The translations under genes and the position numbers were made by a program. The notes under the pieces are model-generated. The model was not told the origin of the DNA. It made no database searches and worked only from the letters and a program-made list of their open reading frames with translations. A DNA stretch of 64,000 bases, taken from assembly GCF_029946005.1 (NCBI RefSeq), contig NZ_JAQSDR010000015.1:62001-126000 (forward strand), written 5' to 3'. The DNA comes from Aquabacterium sp. Its GTDB lineage: Bacteria; Pseudomonadota; Gammaproteobacteria; Burkholderiales; Burkholderiaceae_C. Positions 19,240 through 28,607 of the stretch are shown here, one piece after another; the first letter of the stretch is position 1, and each line of letters begins with the position of its first letter.

Positions 19240-21654
19240 ATGTTTGCATTCAACGTGCGCCTGCACGCTTTGGCGCTGGCCTGCGCCGCCAGTTGTGCCT
19301 CCCTCGCCCATGCCCAAGGCGTGGCCACCGACACCGAACTGGCCCCGGTGGTGGTCACCGGCCAAAGCAGCGGCGCCAGAGGCGGCCTGCAAAAGTTGGC
19401 ACCGGGCCTGCCAGGCTCCACCGCCAGCAAGACGGCCGAACAACTGCGCGACCAGAACCTCTTCAACCCCGAAGACGCGCTGCAATACGCCCCCAACACC
19501 ACCGTGCGCAAGCGCTACATCGGCGACCGCAACGCCCTGATCGCCGGGCGCAGCTTCGGCACCCTGCAACCTTCGCGCGCGCTGGTCTACCTGGATGGCT
19601 ACTTGATTTCGAACTTCCTGGGCCGCTTTGATGCGCCGCGCTGGAACATGATCTCGCCCGAGGCGATCGAGCGCGTGGACATGCTCTACGGGCCCTATTC
19701 GGCGCTGTTCCCAGGCAACTCGATCGGCACCACCGTGGCCGTGAGCCAGCGCGTGCCCAAGGGCCTGGAGGCCTCGGGGCGCGTGATCGCGGCGCGCCAA
19801 AGCTTTGAGCAGTATGGGCACAAAGACCACTACGATGCCCAGCAGATGTCACTGCACCTGGGGCAAAAGCTGGACACCGGCCTGTGGTTCACCGCCGATG
19901 TGAACCACCAGGATTCGACCTCGCAGCCGATGCAGTACGGGGCGGTGTCGGCGGACGTGTCGACCAATGCATTCCCAACCTACGCCAGCCAGCCTGCCAC
20001 GCCAACGCCCGTCACCGGGGTGGTCTATGACACCGATGCCAAAGGCCTGAGGCGCGCCATCTTTGGCGCCAATGGGGGGGCCATCGACCACACCGTGCAA
20101 GACACGGTGAACCTGCGGGCAGGCTACCGCTTCACGCCGACACTTGAAGCCAGCGCCATGGCCTCGTGGTGGGGCAACACCACCAAGATGAGCAATGCAT
20201 CCTTCCTGCGTGATGCTGCGGGCAACCCCGTGTGGCAAGGCGCGCTGGTCAATACGCAGAAAGGCACCGGCGTTGCCAAGGACTACTTCCTCGTCAGCAA
20301 CAACGGCAATACTTTTGAATTGCCCGCCAGCTCATTCGCCCCCTCAACCCGCGACGAATCCCACCAGCAACTCGGTGCCACCTTGAAGACGCGCAACGCC
20401 AGCGGCTGGAACGGCTCGGTGGTGATCTCCGACTACCGCATCCTGAACGATGAAAACCGCCAGGCCAGCAGCCCTGACCCGGTGGCTTTTGGCAGCGGCA
20501 GCACGGGCACCCTGACCCGCCGCGATGGCACTGGCTGGAACACCTTCGAAGTGCAAGGCACCTGGACGCCCAGTGCCGGTGACTGGACCGGTGGCCACCA
20601 CGCCCTGGCCTTTGGCCTGCACCGCAATGCCTATAAGCTGGACAACACGGTGGCCGACACCGCCAACTGGCGACAGGGCGAAGGCACCTTGAGCCAGTAC
20701 TACCGAGGCAAGACCGAAGTGATCGCCTTGTATGCCCAGGACGCCTGGCGCCTGCAAGACGACCTGAAGCTGACCCTTGGCTGGCGCGAAGAGCAATTTC
20801 GCGCCTTTGATGGCAACCAGCTGGCGCTCAACAAGACCGAGATTTATCCCCAGCGCACCTTGCGCGGTCATTCCCCCAAGGCCGCCCTCGCCTGGAGCGT
20901 GCAAGACGATTTGGTCCTCAAGCTCAGCGCCGGACGCGGCGTGCGCTTTCCCAATGTCGAAGAGCTTTACAACGGCACGGTCACGTCCACCACACGCAGT
21001 TTTTCAGACCCGGACCTCAAGCCCGAAACCTCTGACGCGGTCGAATTGAGCGCCGAGAAATCCTGGGAAGCCCAGCGCCTGCGCGTGTCCTTGTTCCACG
21101 ATGACGTGAAGGACGCGATCCTGCGCCAGTCGACCACCGACGCCACGGTGTGCAAGACCGTGGCCACCATCGCGCTCAACAGCTACACCTGCGTGCAGAA
21201 CGTGGACCGCGTCAAAACCACCGGCATCGAGTTCGCCTGGCAGGCCCAGGACTTGTTCATCAGCGGCCTGTCGCTGGACGCCACCCTGGCTTTCACCCAC
21301 TCGAAGATCAAAGCCAACGCCAATGACCCAGCCTCGGTTGGCAAGTGGTGGTTGCGCGTGCCCAAAGAGCGGGCCACCCTGCAAGCCAGCTACCAGCTCA
21401 ACGCCGATTGGCGCTTCAGCGCTGGCTACCGCCACGAAGGCCGCGCCTACAACGATGCCTACAACCTGGACATCAACCCCGATGTCTACGGCGGCGTCTC
21501 CAGCGTCAACCAGCTGGACCTGCGCGGCAGTTACCAGCTGACGAAACAACTGGAACTGGCGTTGGGCGTGAACAATGCGCTGGACGCCCACGCCTACCAA
21601 TCCCACCCCTACCCCGGGCGCACGCTGTTCGCCGAACTGCGCTTCAAGCTTTGA
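19240..21654 (+). CDS. TonB-dependent outer-membrane receptor (first)
   Basis: The 804-aa product starts with a signal peptide ending in SLAHAQG, followed by a TonB-box-like stretch (ELAPVVVTGQ). The plug domain (about 60-180) includes IERVDMLYGPYSALFPGNSIG, and the beta-barrel ends in the TonB-receptor signature TLFAELRFKL with a C-terminal aromatic-aliphatic pattern. It imports a substrate across the outer membrane using energy from TonB-ExbBD. Neighbours DUF2946 and PepSY point to a metal or metal chelate. ATG 19240 is chosen because it opens directly on the signal peptide; a start at 19201 would add 13 non-signal residues. Confidence 0.92.
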   Translation: MFAFNVRLHALALACAASCASLAHAQGVATDTELAPVVVTGQSSGARGGLQKLAPGLPGSTASKTAEQLRDQNLFNPEDALQYAPNTTVRKRYIGDRNALIAGRSFGTLQPSRALVYLDGYLISNFLGRFDAPRWNMISPEAIERVDMLYGPYSALFPGNSIGTTVAVSQRVPKGLEASGRVIAARQSFEQYGHKDHYDAQQMSLHLGQKLDTGLWFTADVNHQDSTSQPMQYGAVSADVSTNAFPTYASQPATPTPVTGVVYDTDAKGLRRAIFGANGGAIDHTVQDTVNLRAGYRFTPTLEASAMASWWGNTTKMSNASFLRDAAGNPVWQGALVNTQKGTGVAKDYFLVSNNGNTFELPASSFAPSTRDESHQQLGATLKTRNASGWNGSVVISDYRILNDENRQASSPDPVAFGSGSTGTLTRRDGTGWNTFEVQGTWTPSAGDWTGGHHALAFGLHRNAYKLDNTVADTANWRQGEGTLSQYYRGKTEVIALYAQDAWRLQDDLKLTLGWREEQFRAFDGNQLALNKTEIYPQRTLRGHSPKAALAWSVQDDLVLKLSAGRGVRFPNVEELYNGTVTSTTRSFSDPDLKPETSDAVELSAEKSWEAQRLRVSLFHDDVKDAILRQSTTDATVCKTVATIALNSYTCVQNVDRVKTTGIEFAWQAQDLFISGLSLDATLAFTHSKIKANANDPASVGKWWLRVPKERATLQASYQLNADWRFSAGYRHEGRAYNDAYNLDINPDVYGGVSSVNQLDLRGSYQLTKQLELALGVNNALDAHAYQSHPYPGRTLFAELRFKL

Positions 21655-21667
21655 CCAGGCCCCGACC

Positions 21668-23008
21668 ATGAACCAAACATTGCACCGCCTGTTTTGGCGC
21701 ATCCACTTCTGGGCCGGTTTGATCAGCACGCCCATCGTGATTTTTGCCGCGCTGACCGGCCTGCTCTATGCCCTGTCACCGCAGATCGAGGCCCGGCTGT
21801 ACGCGGACCTGGACCACGTCACCGTGCCGGCCAACCCGACCGCGAAGGCATCACTGGACCAGCAAGTGGCCGCCGCCCTGGCCGAGCATCCGCACGAAGC
21901 CTTGCGCCACGTGGTGCCCGCGCATGGCGCCACCGACAGCACGCAGGTCTACCTGCAAGCCGCCCACGCCCACCACCAGGCCAAGCAGGGCGACCACGAC
22001 CATGGCCTGCCCAACGGCAGCATCGTCTACGTCAACCCTTACACCGCCCAGGTGCTGGGCCAGTTGCCCGAGCTGCAGCGCTTCAAGACCTGGTCCAAGA
22101 AGCTGCATTCCAGCGCGCTGCAAGGCGATGGCTGGCGCTGGCTGATCGAGTTGGGGGCCAGCTGGATGCTGGTGCTGTTCGCCACCGGCCTGGTCCTGTG
22201 GTGGCCCAAATCGCAGGCGCAAGGTGGCCCTGGCTGGCGCGCCTTGTGGCCCCGCCGGGGGGCCTCACCACGCCTGACCTGGCGCGACCTGCACGCCAGC
22301 GTTGCCATCGCGCTGGGCCTGGTGACGGTCACCGTGCTGGTCACCGGATTGACCTGGGCAGAGCACAGCGGCGACAACTTCCGCGCCGCCCAACAGGCCC
22401 TGGGCCAAGGCACACCCAAAGCGCCCAAGGGCTTGCGCTCGCAAGCAGGCGCGAGCAGCAGCACGCCCCTGAGCTGGCAAGCGGCGCATGAGCAGGTGCG
22501 CGCCCAGGCGCCCGACATCGCCGTTCAGTTGACACCCCCGAGCAGTGCCGACGGCGTGTGGCGCGCCGAGAACTTCGACCGTTCGCAGCCCACCAAGCGC
22601 TTCACGCGCGTGATCGATGCCTACTCGGGCCAGACCTTGTTCCGCAGTGGCTGGGACCAGTTGCCCGCGCTGGCCAAAGCCACCGCCGTGGGCATCCCGT
22701 TTCACCGGGGCGAGTTTGGTGGGTGGAACCAGGGGCTGCTCATCCTGGCCGCGCTGGCCGCCGTGTTCTCGGTGGTGTCGGGCTTGATGATGTGGTGGTG
22801 GCGCCGCCCACGAGGCGGTCTGGCCGCGCCCCAGGTCAGCCGCCAGACCTTGCGCCAGTTGCCACCCCGAACCTGGTGGTGGCTGCTGCCCCTGGCGGGC
22901 GCCTTGAGCCTGGCCTTGCCGGTGTTTGGCTGGAGCCTGGCCCTGTTCACCGCCATCGAAGTAGTGCGTCTTTGCCTTGAGCGGCAAGCGGCACTCAGCG
23001 CCTCGTGA
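21668..23008 (+). CDS. PepSY-associated membrane protein with His-rich periplasmic segment
   Basis: The 446-aa inner-membrane protein has the PepSY_TM layout: an N-terminal helix after LHRLFWRIHFWAGL, a large periplasmic part, a helix after about residue 155 (GASWMLVLFATGLVLWW), another near 215, and C-terminal helices. The first periplasmic part contains AHAHHQAKQGDHDHG (about residues 99-113), a strong candidate metal-binding stretch. Proteins of this type accompany siderophore or metal receptors and some act as periplasmic metal reductases. It follows the first receptor by 13 bases and precedes a second receptor. Metal reduction or transfer is inferred. Confidence 0.85.
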   Translation: MNQTLHRLFWRIHFWAGLISTPIVIFAALTGLLYALSPQIEARLYADLDHVTVPANPTAKASLDQQVAAALAEHPHEALRHVVPAHGATDSTQVYLQAAHAHHQAKQGDHDHGLPNGSIVYVNPYTAQVLGQLPELQRFKTWSKKLHSSALQGDGWRWLIELGASWMLVLFATGLVLWWPKSQAQGGPGWRALWPRRGASPRLTWRDLHASVAIALGLVTVTVLVTGLTWAEHSGDNFRAAQQALGQGTPKAPKGLRSQAGASSSTPLSWQAAHEQVRAQAPDIAVQLTPPSSADGVWRAENFDRSQPTKRFTRVIDAYSGQTLFRSGWDQLPALAKATAVGIPFHRGEFGGWNQGLLILAALAAVFSVVSGLMMWWWRRPRGGLAAPQVSRQTLRQLPPRTWWWLLPLAGALSLALPVFGWSLALFTAIEVVRLCLERQAALSAS

Positions 23009-23125
23009 ACGGCACCGCCTCGTGCCCCACGGGCCAGCCCATGGAGGCGCTCAATGCCCGACCGATGCATCCACCCAGCAGCCCCGTGCGTAGAGGGCGG
23101 AACGCCATCACCAGAAAGCCTTGAC

Positions 23126-25165
23126 ATGACCGTCCCATTCACCCACACCTGCCTGGCCAGCGCCCTGGCTTTGAGCACCGCCTGGTCATGGGCCCAGACC
23201 ACCGAGCTGGAACCCACGGTGGTGCGCGGCAACTACAACAACGCGGTCGGCACGTCTGATGCGGCCAGCCAGGGCGTGGTCACCTCCAAGCTGATCGAGA
23301 ACCGGTCCACCCTGCGCCCGGCCGAGGTGCTGGAGTTCGTGCCCGGCATCATCGTCACGCAGCACAGCGGCGACGGCAAAGCCAACCAGTATTTCTTGCG
23401 CGGCTTCAACCTGGACCATGGCACCGACTTCGCCACCTTCGTGGACGGCATGCCAGTGAACATGCCCACGCACGCCCACGGCCAGGGTTACAGCGACCTC
23501 AACTGGTTGATCCCCGAACTGGTCGATCGCCTGAGCTACCGCAAAGGCCCCTATGGCGCCGAAGAAGGCGACTTCGCCTCGGCCGGCGTGGCCCGCATCC
23601 GCTTATTCGACAGCCTGCCGCGCGGCCTGGCCTCGGTCACCGTGGGCGAGAACAACCACCGGCGCGCCCTGCTGGCCAATTCAACCGCCCTCACCACCGG
23701 CAAACTGCTGTACGCCCTGGAAGCCGCCCAGAACGATGGCCCTTGGGAGCACCCTGAAAAATTCCACCGCCTGAATGGCGTACTCCGCTACAGCCTGGTC
23801 GAAGGCAACACCAAGTCCACGCTGACCGCGATGGCCTACGCGGCGCATTGGAACTCCAGCGACCAGGTGCCGCAAAGCGCGGTCGACAGCGGCCAGATCG
23901 GGCGCTTCGGCACCGTGGACCCCAGCGACCAAGGCCGCACCAAGCGATTAAGCCTGTCTTACGACCTGCTGCACGCGATGGACGACGGCGACTTCAAATT
24001 CAACGCTTACGCCATCCAGTCCGAGCTGAAGCTGGTGTCCAACTTCACCTACTTTCTGGACGACACCGTCAATGGTGACCAGTTCGAACAGGCTGAGCGC
24101 CGCAAGGTGGTCGGCCTGACCACCAGCCGCAGCTGGAACACCACCCTGGCAGGCCACGACAGCACCAACACGCTGGGTTTGCAGGTGCGCCACGACCGCA
24201 TCGACCCCGTGGGCCTGTACGCCGCCAAGGATGGCCAACGCCTGCCCACCAACGACCGGCAAAGCACCGTGCGCCAGACCAGCGTGGGCCTGTACGCCGA
24301 GAACGCGACCCGCTGGACGCCCTGGTTCAAAAGCGTGACCGGCTTGCGGGCCGACCAGCTCAACGTCCATGTCAGCCAGGCCACCAACATCAGCGAAGGC
24401 GAGAAAACCGCCAGCCTCGCCACGCCCAAGCTGTCGCTCATCTTCGGCCCTTGGGACAAGACCGAGTACTTCGTGAACTACGGCCAGGGCTTTCACAGCA
24501 ATGACGCGCGCGGCGTGGTCAGCACCGTGGCCCCAGCCCCCGCCCTGGTCCGCTCCAAAGGCTTTGAAGTAGGCCTACGCAGCGAGCTGATCCCCGGCCT
24601 GCAAACATCACTGGCCCTGTGGCAACTCAAGCTGGGCTCGGAGCTGGTTTTCGTGGGCGATGCGGGCGTGACCGAACCCACCGGCGCCAGCCAGCGCCAT
24701 GGTGTGGAGCTGAACAACCACTACTTGGCCACCCCCTGGTTGCTGTTCGACCTGGACCTGGCCGCCTCGCAAGCGCGCTTCAAGGACACACAAGGCGACG
24801 CCCCGCATGAAGGCCGACACATCCCCGGCTCGGTGAACACCGTGGCCTCATTTGGCGCCACGGTGACCGACCTGGGCGCCTGGTTCGGCCAGTTCCAGCT
24901 GCGTTACTTCGGGCCCCGTGCCTTGATCGAGGACAACAGCCAGCGCTCCAAGTCCACCATGCTGGCCTACGCCCGCGTGGGCTACAAGATCACCAAGGAC
25001 CTGAAGTTGTCGCTCGATGTGTTCAACCTGTTTGACCGACAGGCCAGCGACATCGATTACTACTACGAGTCACGCGTGAGCCCCACGGCCGATGCGATCA
25101 GCCAGGTTCACTTCCACCCGGTCGAGCCTCGCACCTTCCGGGTCACGCTGAGCGCCAACTTCTGA
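23126..25165 (+). CDS. TonB-dependent outer-membrane receptor (second)
   Basis: The 679-aa product begins with a short signal peptide ending at TAWSWAQ and a TonB-box-like ELEPTVVRG. The plug contains FLRGFNLDHGTDFATFVDG and the His-bearing NMPTHAHGQGY, and the barrel ends in FRVTLSANF. It is unrelated at the plug level to the receptor upstream, so the pair is not a recent duplication. It lies 117 bases after the PepSY gene and may have its own promoter. Substrate unknown; neighbours suggest metal uptake. Confidence 0.9.
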   Translation: MTVPFTHTCLASALALSTAWSWAQTTELEPTVVRGNYNNAVGTSDAASQGVVTSKLIENRSTLRPAEVLEFVPGIIVTQHSGDGKANQYFLRGFNLDHGTDFATFVDGMPVNMPTHAHGQGYSDLNWLIPELVDRLSYRKGPYGAEEGDFASAGVARIRLFDSLPRGLASVTVGENNHRRALLANSTALTTGKLLYALEAAQNDGPWEHPEKFHRLNGVLRYSLVEGNTKSTLTAMAYAAHWNSSDQVPQSAVDSGQIGRFGTVDPSDQGRTKRLSLSYDLLHAMDDGDFKFNAYAIQSELKLVSNFTYFLDDTVNGDQFEQAERRKVVGLTTSRSWNTTLAGHDSTNTLGLQVRHDRIDPVGLYAAKDGQRLPTNDRQSTVRQTSVGLYAENATRWTPWFKSVTGLRADQLNVHVSQATNISEGEKTASLATPKLSLIFGPWDKTEYFVNYGQGFHSNDARGVVSTVAPAPALVRSKGFEVGLRSELIPGLQTSLALWQLKLGSELVFVGDAGVTEPTGASQRHGVELNNHYLATPWLLFDLDLAASQARFKDTQGDAPHEGRHIPGSVNTVASFGATVTDLGAWFGQFQLRYFGPRALIEDNSQRSKSTMLAYARVGYKITKDLKLSLDVFNLFDRQASDIDYYYESRVSPTADAISQVHFHPVEPRTFRVTLSANF

Positions 25166-25168
25166 GGC

Positions 25169-25201
25169 ACCGCGCCGAACGCCCCTTCACTTCGGCGCGG
25201 T
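25169..25201. terminator. Convergent hairpin between TonB receptor and sensor kinase genes
   Basis: ACCGCGCCGAA (25169-25179) and TTCGGCGCGGT (25191-25201) form a perfect 11-bp stem with an 11-base loop. It lies between two converging genes and overlaps the last codons of the kinase gene. There is no T run on either strand, so it may act as a Rho-assisted or pausing element, not a classical terminator. Confidence 0.4.
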
Positions 25202-27061
25202 CGCCATGGGCAGCCTGAGCGTGAAACGTGAACCTTGTCCGATTTCGCTGTGCACCTCGATGCTGCCGTTCATGCGTTCCACCAGTTGCTTGACGATGTA
25301 CAGTCCCAGGCCGGTGCCCTCGATGGTCTCCGCCATGGGTGCCAGGCGCTTGAACGGTTGGAACAGCTGCGCCAGGTCTTCGGCCGACATGCCAATGCCA
25401 TCGTCCGACAGCTCCAGCACCACGAAGGCTTCTTCAATCCAGCCTTCGACCACGACATGGCCGCCCGGCCGGTTGTACTTGCAGGCATTGGTCAACAAGT
25501 TGATGAACACCTGCACGAGGCGCTGCGGATCGGCGTTGGCCCACAAAGGCTGCGGGGGCAAGCGGTCGACGAAGGTCACCCCATGGCGCTCGCGCACCCC
25601 TTCGATCATGGCCGCGCTGGAGCGCCACAAGGGGGCCAGCTCGACAGCTTGCAAGGCGATGGTGATCTCGCCCGCGTCGACCTTGGTCAGGTCGAGCACA
25701 TCCTCAATCATGCGCAACAACTGCTGGCCAGCCTCCAGCATCATGCTGACGCGCTGGGCCTGAGCCGGGTTCAGCGCATTGGCCCGGTCCAGCAGCAGCA
25801 GTTGCGCAAAGCCCAGGATGGCGTTCAGCGGCGTGCGCAGTTCATGGCTCAAGCGCGACAGGAATCTGCGCTGGGATTCGGCCACCCGTTCCGCCGCGTC
25901 GCTCTGCATGGCCCGCTCGGCCCGCAGCCGCTCTTCGGTGACATCGCGCATCACGCCCACCAGGCGCCGCTGCGTGGGCGCCTGGCCCTCGATCTGCTGG
26001 CCCGTCGATTCAAAGTAGCGCACCACGCCATCCGGCCGACGAATCCGATAGGTGCTCTTGAAAGGCTGGCCCGTCTGCATCGCGGTGGTGATGTCCGACA
26101 CCATGCCCGGCATGTCCTCCTCCAGGACCAGATTGCGCAACTGAACACGCGGCATCGTCATCTCGTTCGATCCCACGCCGTACAGGGAGGCCGCCTTGGC
26201 ATCCAAGGTGATGTGGTCCGAATCTACGGCCATCTCGAACATGCCCAACTCGGCAGCGACGGCGGCCAGCATCCAGGGCTCGTTGGCCGAGACCAACGCC
26301 TGCCGGTGGGCCTCCTGACGCCGCAGGGCAAGCCGAACCAGCCAGAGCGTGCTCAATGCCAACACCAGGGCAGCCAACAAGGTGCTGCCGATCAAGACCT
26401 TCTCGGTCAGGCGCGAGACCTCGGCCAGGCTGGCACTGAAACGTTTTTCGGCCAGCACCAGTTCATCGCTGAGTTCGCGGACTTCTTCCAGAGAAGCCAG
26501 CACCATCACCCCATCGGCTGGCGCGTGCACGTGGTGGCGCAGCCGCTGCGCCTCCACCCTCAATTGCGCCAGCAAAGCATCGCCATGCGTCCACGCGGTC
26601 AGCGCTTCTTGCAAGGCCGGCTGGTCGCCAAAGCGGCGGAACAGGGTGATCATGCCGTCCACATCATCGGGGTGGTTGCCACCGGCGATCAGGCCTTGCC
26701 GCACCACGGTCAGGTCGGGCTCGCTGCGCAACATCTCTTCGCGGGCCTGCTGGTCGCCCAGGGGCAGCTTGAGCGCTTCCTCGAAAGCCGCGAAATCGGC
26801 CTGGTTGCGGGTGACCGCGAAGTCGCGCAAATGCTGCACGGCGTCGTTGCGGGCCTTGGACCACAGGCTTTCGCCGCCCACATAGGCCCGCAAGGCCCCC
26901 AACACATTGACGCTGGTCACCGCCATGGTGGCCAGCAGGCTGATCACCACCAATGACAGCGACACGAACGCGACGTAGGGCTGCCACAACTCGCGCGGGT
27001 GCGGCTTCAGGAACTGGCGGCGGTTGGTGGACTCCTCAACGCTCGACTCGGAGACCTTCAT
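25187..27061 (-). CDS. Membrane sensor histidine kinase with PAS domain
   Basis: The 624-aa protein has a transmembrane helix near residues 28-50, a helical periplasmic sensor domain, and a second helix near 220-240. A PAS/PAC region (ending TYRIRRPDGVVRYFESTG) precedes the kinase core. The phosphoacceptor is His406 in RLSHELRTPLN; N, G1 and G2 boxes are INLLTNACKY, DDGIGM and GTGLGLY. There is no receiver domain, and no response regulator gene is adjacent, so its partner is unknown. It is separated from the flavoprotein gene upstream by about 90 bases. Confidence 0.9.
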   Translation of the reverse strand: MKVSESSVEESTNRRQFLKPHPRELWQPYVAFVSLSLVVISLLATMAVTSVNVLGALRAYVGGESLWSKARNDAVQHLRDFAVTRNQADFAAFEEALKLPLGDQQAREEMLRSEPDLTVVRQGLIAGGNHPDDVDGMITLFRRFGDQPALQEALTAWTHGDALLAQLRVEAQRLRHHVHAPADGVMVLASLEEVRELSDELVLAEKRFSASLAEVSRLTEKVLIGSTLLAALVLALSTLWLVRLALRRQEAHRQALVSANEPWMLAAVAAELGMFEMAVDSDHITLDAKAASLYGVGSNEMTMPRVQLRNLVLEEDMPGMVSDITTAMQTGQPFKSTYRIRRPDGVVRYFESTGQQIEGQAPTQRRLVGVMRDVTEERLRAERAMQSDAAERVAESQRRFLSRLSHELRTPLNAILGFAQLLLLDRANALNPAQAQRVSMMLEAGQQLLRMIEDVLDLTKVDAGEITIALQAVELAPLWRSSAAMIEGVRERHGVTFVDRLPPQPLWANADPQRLVQVFINLLTNACKYNRPGGHVVVEGWIEEAFVVLELSDDGIGMSAEDLAQLFQPFKRLAPMAETIEGTGLGLYIVKQLVERMNGSIEVHSEIGQGSRFTLRLPMATAPK

Positions 27062-27152
27062 CTTGGTCGGTCCTCATCCCATATTATTTTGTGCAGCCAT
27101 CGTAGGTGACATTGCACCCATGACGGGCGAATTTTTACCGCCGCGAGAATCT

Positions 27153-28592
27153 TCAGGCGCCCGGGCCACAGTCCAGGCAACGCGCCACCGGGCGCGGACC
27201 CATGCGCAAATGCCGGTTCAGCTCGCGCAGGGCCGTGCGCACGCCCTCTTCGACCACCGGGTGGTAGAACGGGCTGTCCAGCATTTGCTGCACCGTCAAC
27301 TGGTGCTGCACGGCCCAGGACAGCAGGTGCCCGATGTGCTCGGCAGCGGGGCCGATCATCTCCGCGCCCAGGAAGCGGCCGGTGTGCCGCTCGCCGTACA
27401 CCCGCAGCAGTCCCCGGTTCTGGCCCATCACACGGCTGCGGCCCTGGTCGTCAAAACTGGCGGCGCCCACCTCGAAGTCCTGCCCCGAGGCCTGCAAGGC
27501 CTTGAAGCTGGCGCCCGCCAGCATCATCTGCGGGTCGGTGAACACCACGCCCAGAGGCGCGCGCCGGGGGTGCACCCGCACGTCCGGGAAACGCCCGGCG
27601 TTGTCACCCGCGATCTTGCCGTCGTCGGCCGCTTCGTGCAGCAAGGGGTGGGCGTTGCTCACATCGCCGGCGATGAACACGTGGGTGTCGCCGATTTGGC
27701 CGGTCTCGATGTCAAAGGCCGGCAGGCCCCGCTCGTTCACGGCAATGCCTGCGGCGGCCAGGTCCAGGCTGGCCAGGTTGGGACGCCGGCCTGCGGCCAC
27801 CAGCACCTGCTCGAAAGCCTCGGTGTGTTCGCCCCCATCGACGCTGTACGTGACTTGGGCCTGGTCGCCTTGGCGGCTGACCTGGCGCACCTCGGCAGGC
27901 GCGGCGATGGCCAGCTCGGCCGACAGGATGGCGAAGGCCTGCGCACTGACGTCCGGGTCAGTCAAAGGCCCCAGCTTGGTCCCCTTGCTGAACAGCTTGA
28001 CGCGCACGCCCAAGCGCGTGAGGGCCTGGGCCAGCTCCAGCCCGACCACCCCGCCGCCCACCACGGCCAGGGACTGGGGAAAAGTCTGCCAGTCGAACAC
28101 CTCGTCGTTGGTGACCAGCCGGTCGCCCAGGGCTTCACGCCAGCCAGGTGGGATCGTCGGCGATGAGCCGGTGGCGATGACCACGCGTTGAGCGGTGACG
28201 CGGGTGTGGTCGTCCACCATCAAATCATGGGGCGAGACAAAACGGGCGCGGCCCAGCACGCGCTGCTCGGCGGGCCAGTCGTTGACGGTGTCCAGCACGA
28301 AGCCCACGAAGCGATCGCGCTCCGAGCGCACCCGTTGCATCACCGCTGGGCCATCGACCTTCACCGTGCCCGCGTGAACGCCGAACATCGGCGCCTGCGC
28401 GATGGCATGGGCGCTGTCGGCCGCCGCGATCAGCAACTTGCTGGGCATGCAGCCCACACGCGCGCAAGTGGTGCCGTAGGGGCCGGACTGGATGACCACA
28501 ATGCGTTCGGTGTGGTTTTTGGCGGCGCGGTAGGCCCCCATGCCCGCCGTGCCAAAGCCAATGATCGCGACGTCTGTCTGGAGGGTTTTCAT
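27153..28592 (-). CDS. Dihydrolipoyl-dehydrogenase-like pyridine nucleotide-disulfide oxidoreductase
   Basis: The 479-aa flavoprotein has an N-terminal FAD Rossmann motif (GFGTAGMGAYRAA), a redox-active disulfide in TCARVGCMPSK, an NAD(P) fold at VVGGGVVGLELAQAL, the FAD segment HVFIAGDVSN and a C-terminal HPVVEE dyad. This supports a working disulfide reductase. The Thr-Cys-Ala-Arg version of the active site differs from typical E3 (GTCLNVGCIPSK) and no 2-oxoacid dehydrogenase genes are near, so the substrate may not be lipoyl protein. Mercuric reductase is unlikely because the N-terminal metal domain and C-terminal Cys pair are missing. Confidence 0.85.
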   Translation of the reverse strand: MKTLQTDVAIIGFGTAGMGAYRAAKNHTERIVVIQSGPYGTTCARVGCMPSKLLIAAADSAHAIAQAPMFGVHAGTVKVDGPAVMQRVRSERDRFVGFVLDTVNDWPAEQRVLGRARFVSPHDLMVDDHTRVTAQRVVIATGSSPTIPPGWREALGDRLVTNDEVFDWQTFPQSLAVVGGGVVGLELAQALTRLGVRVKLFSKGTKLGPLTDPDVSAQAFAILSAELAIAAPAEVRQVSRQGDQAQVTYSVDGGEHTEAFEQVLVAAGRRPNLASLDLAAAGIAVNERGLPAFDIETGQIGDTHVFIAGDVSNAHPLLHEAADDGKIAGDNAGRFPDVRVHPRRAPLGVVFTDPQMMLAGASFKALQASGQDFEVGAASFDDQGRSRVMGQNRGLLRVYGERHTGRFLGAEMIGPAAEHIGHLLSWAVQHQLTVQQMLDSPFYHPVVEEGVRTALRELNRHLRMGPRPVARCLDCGPGA

Positions 28593-28607
28593 GGTGGATG
28601 GCCTTGG

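Noticed and set aside
23009..23125. Cobalamin riboswitch or Fur box before the second TonB receptor
   Set aside because: No riboswitch core sequence and no AT-rich 19-base Fur-type repeat was visible.
25235..26956. 573-codon plus-strand open frame opposite the sensor kinase
   Set aside because: Antisense to a kinase with all catalytic boxes in order; no ribosome site or domain supports it.
27153..28592. Mercuric reductase identity for the flavoprotein
   Set aside because: No N-terminal metal-binding domain and no C-terminal Cys pair; a His-Glu dyad is present instead.
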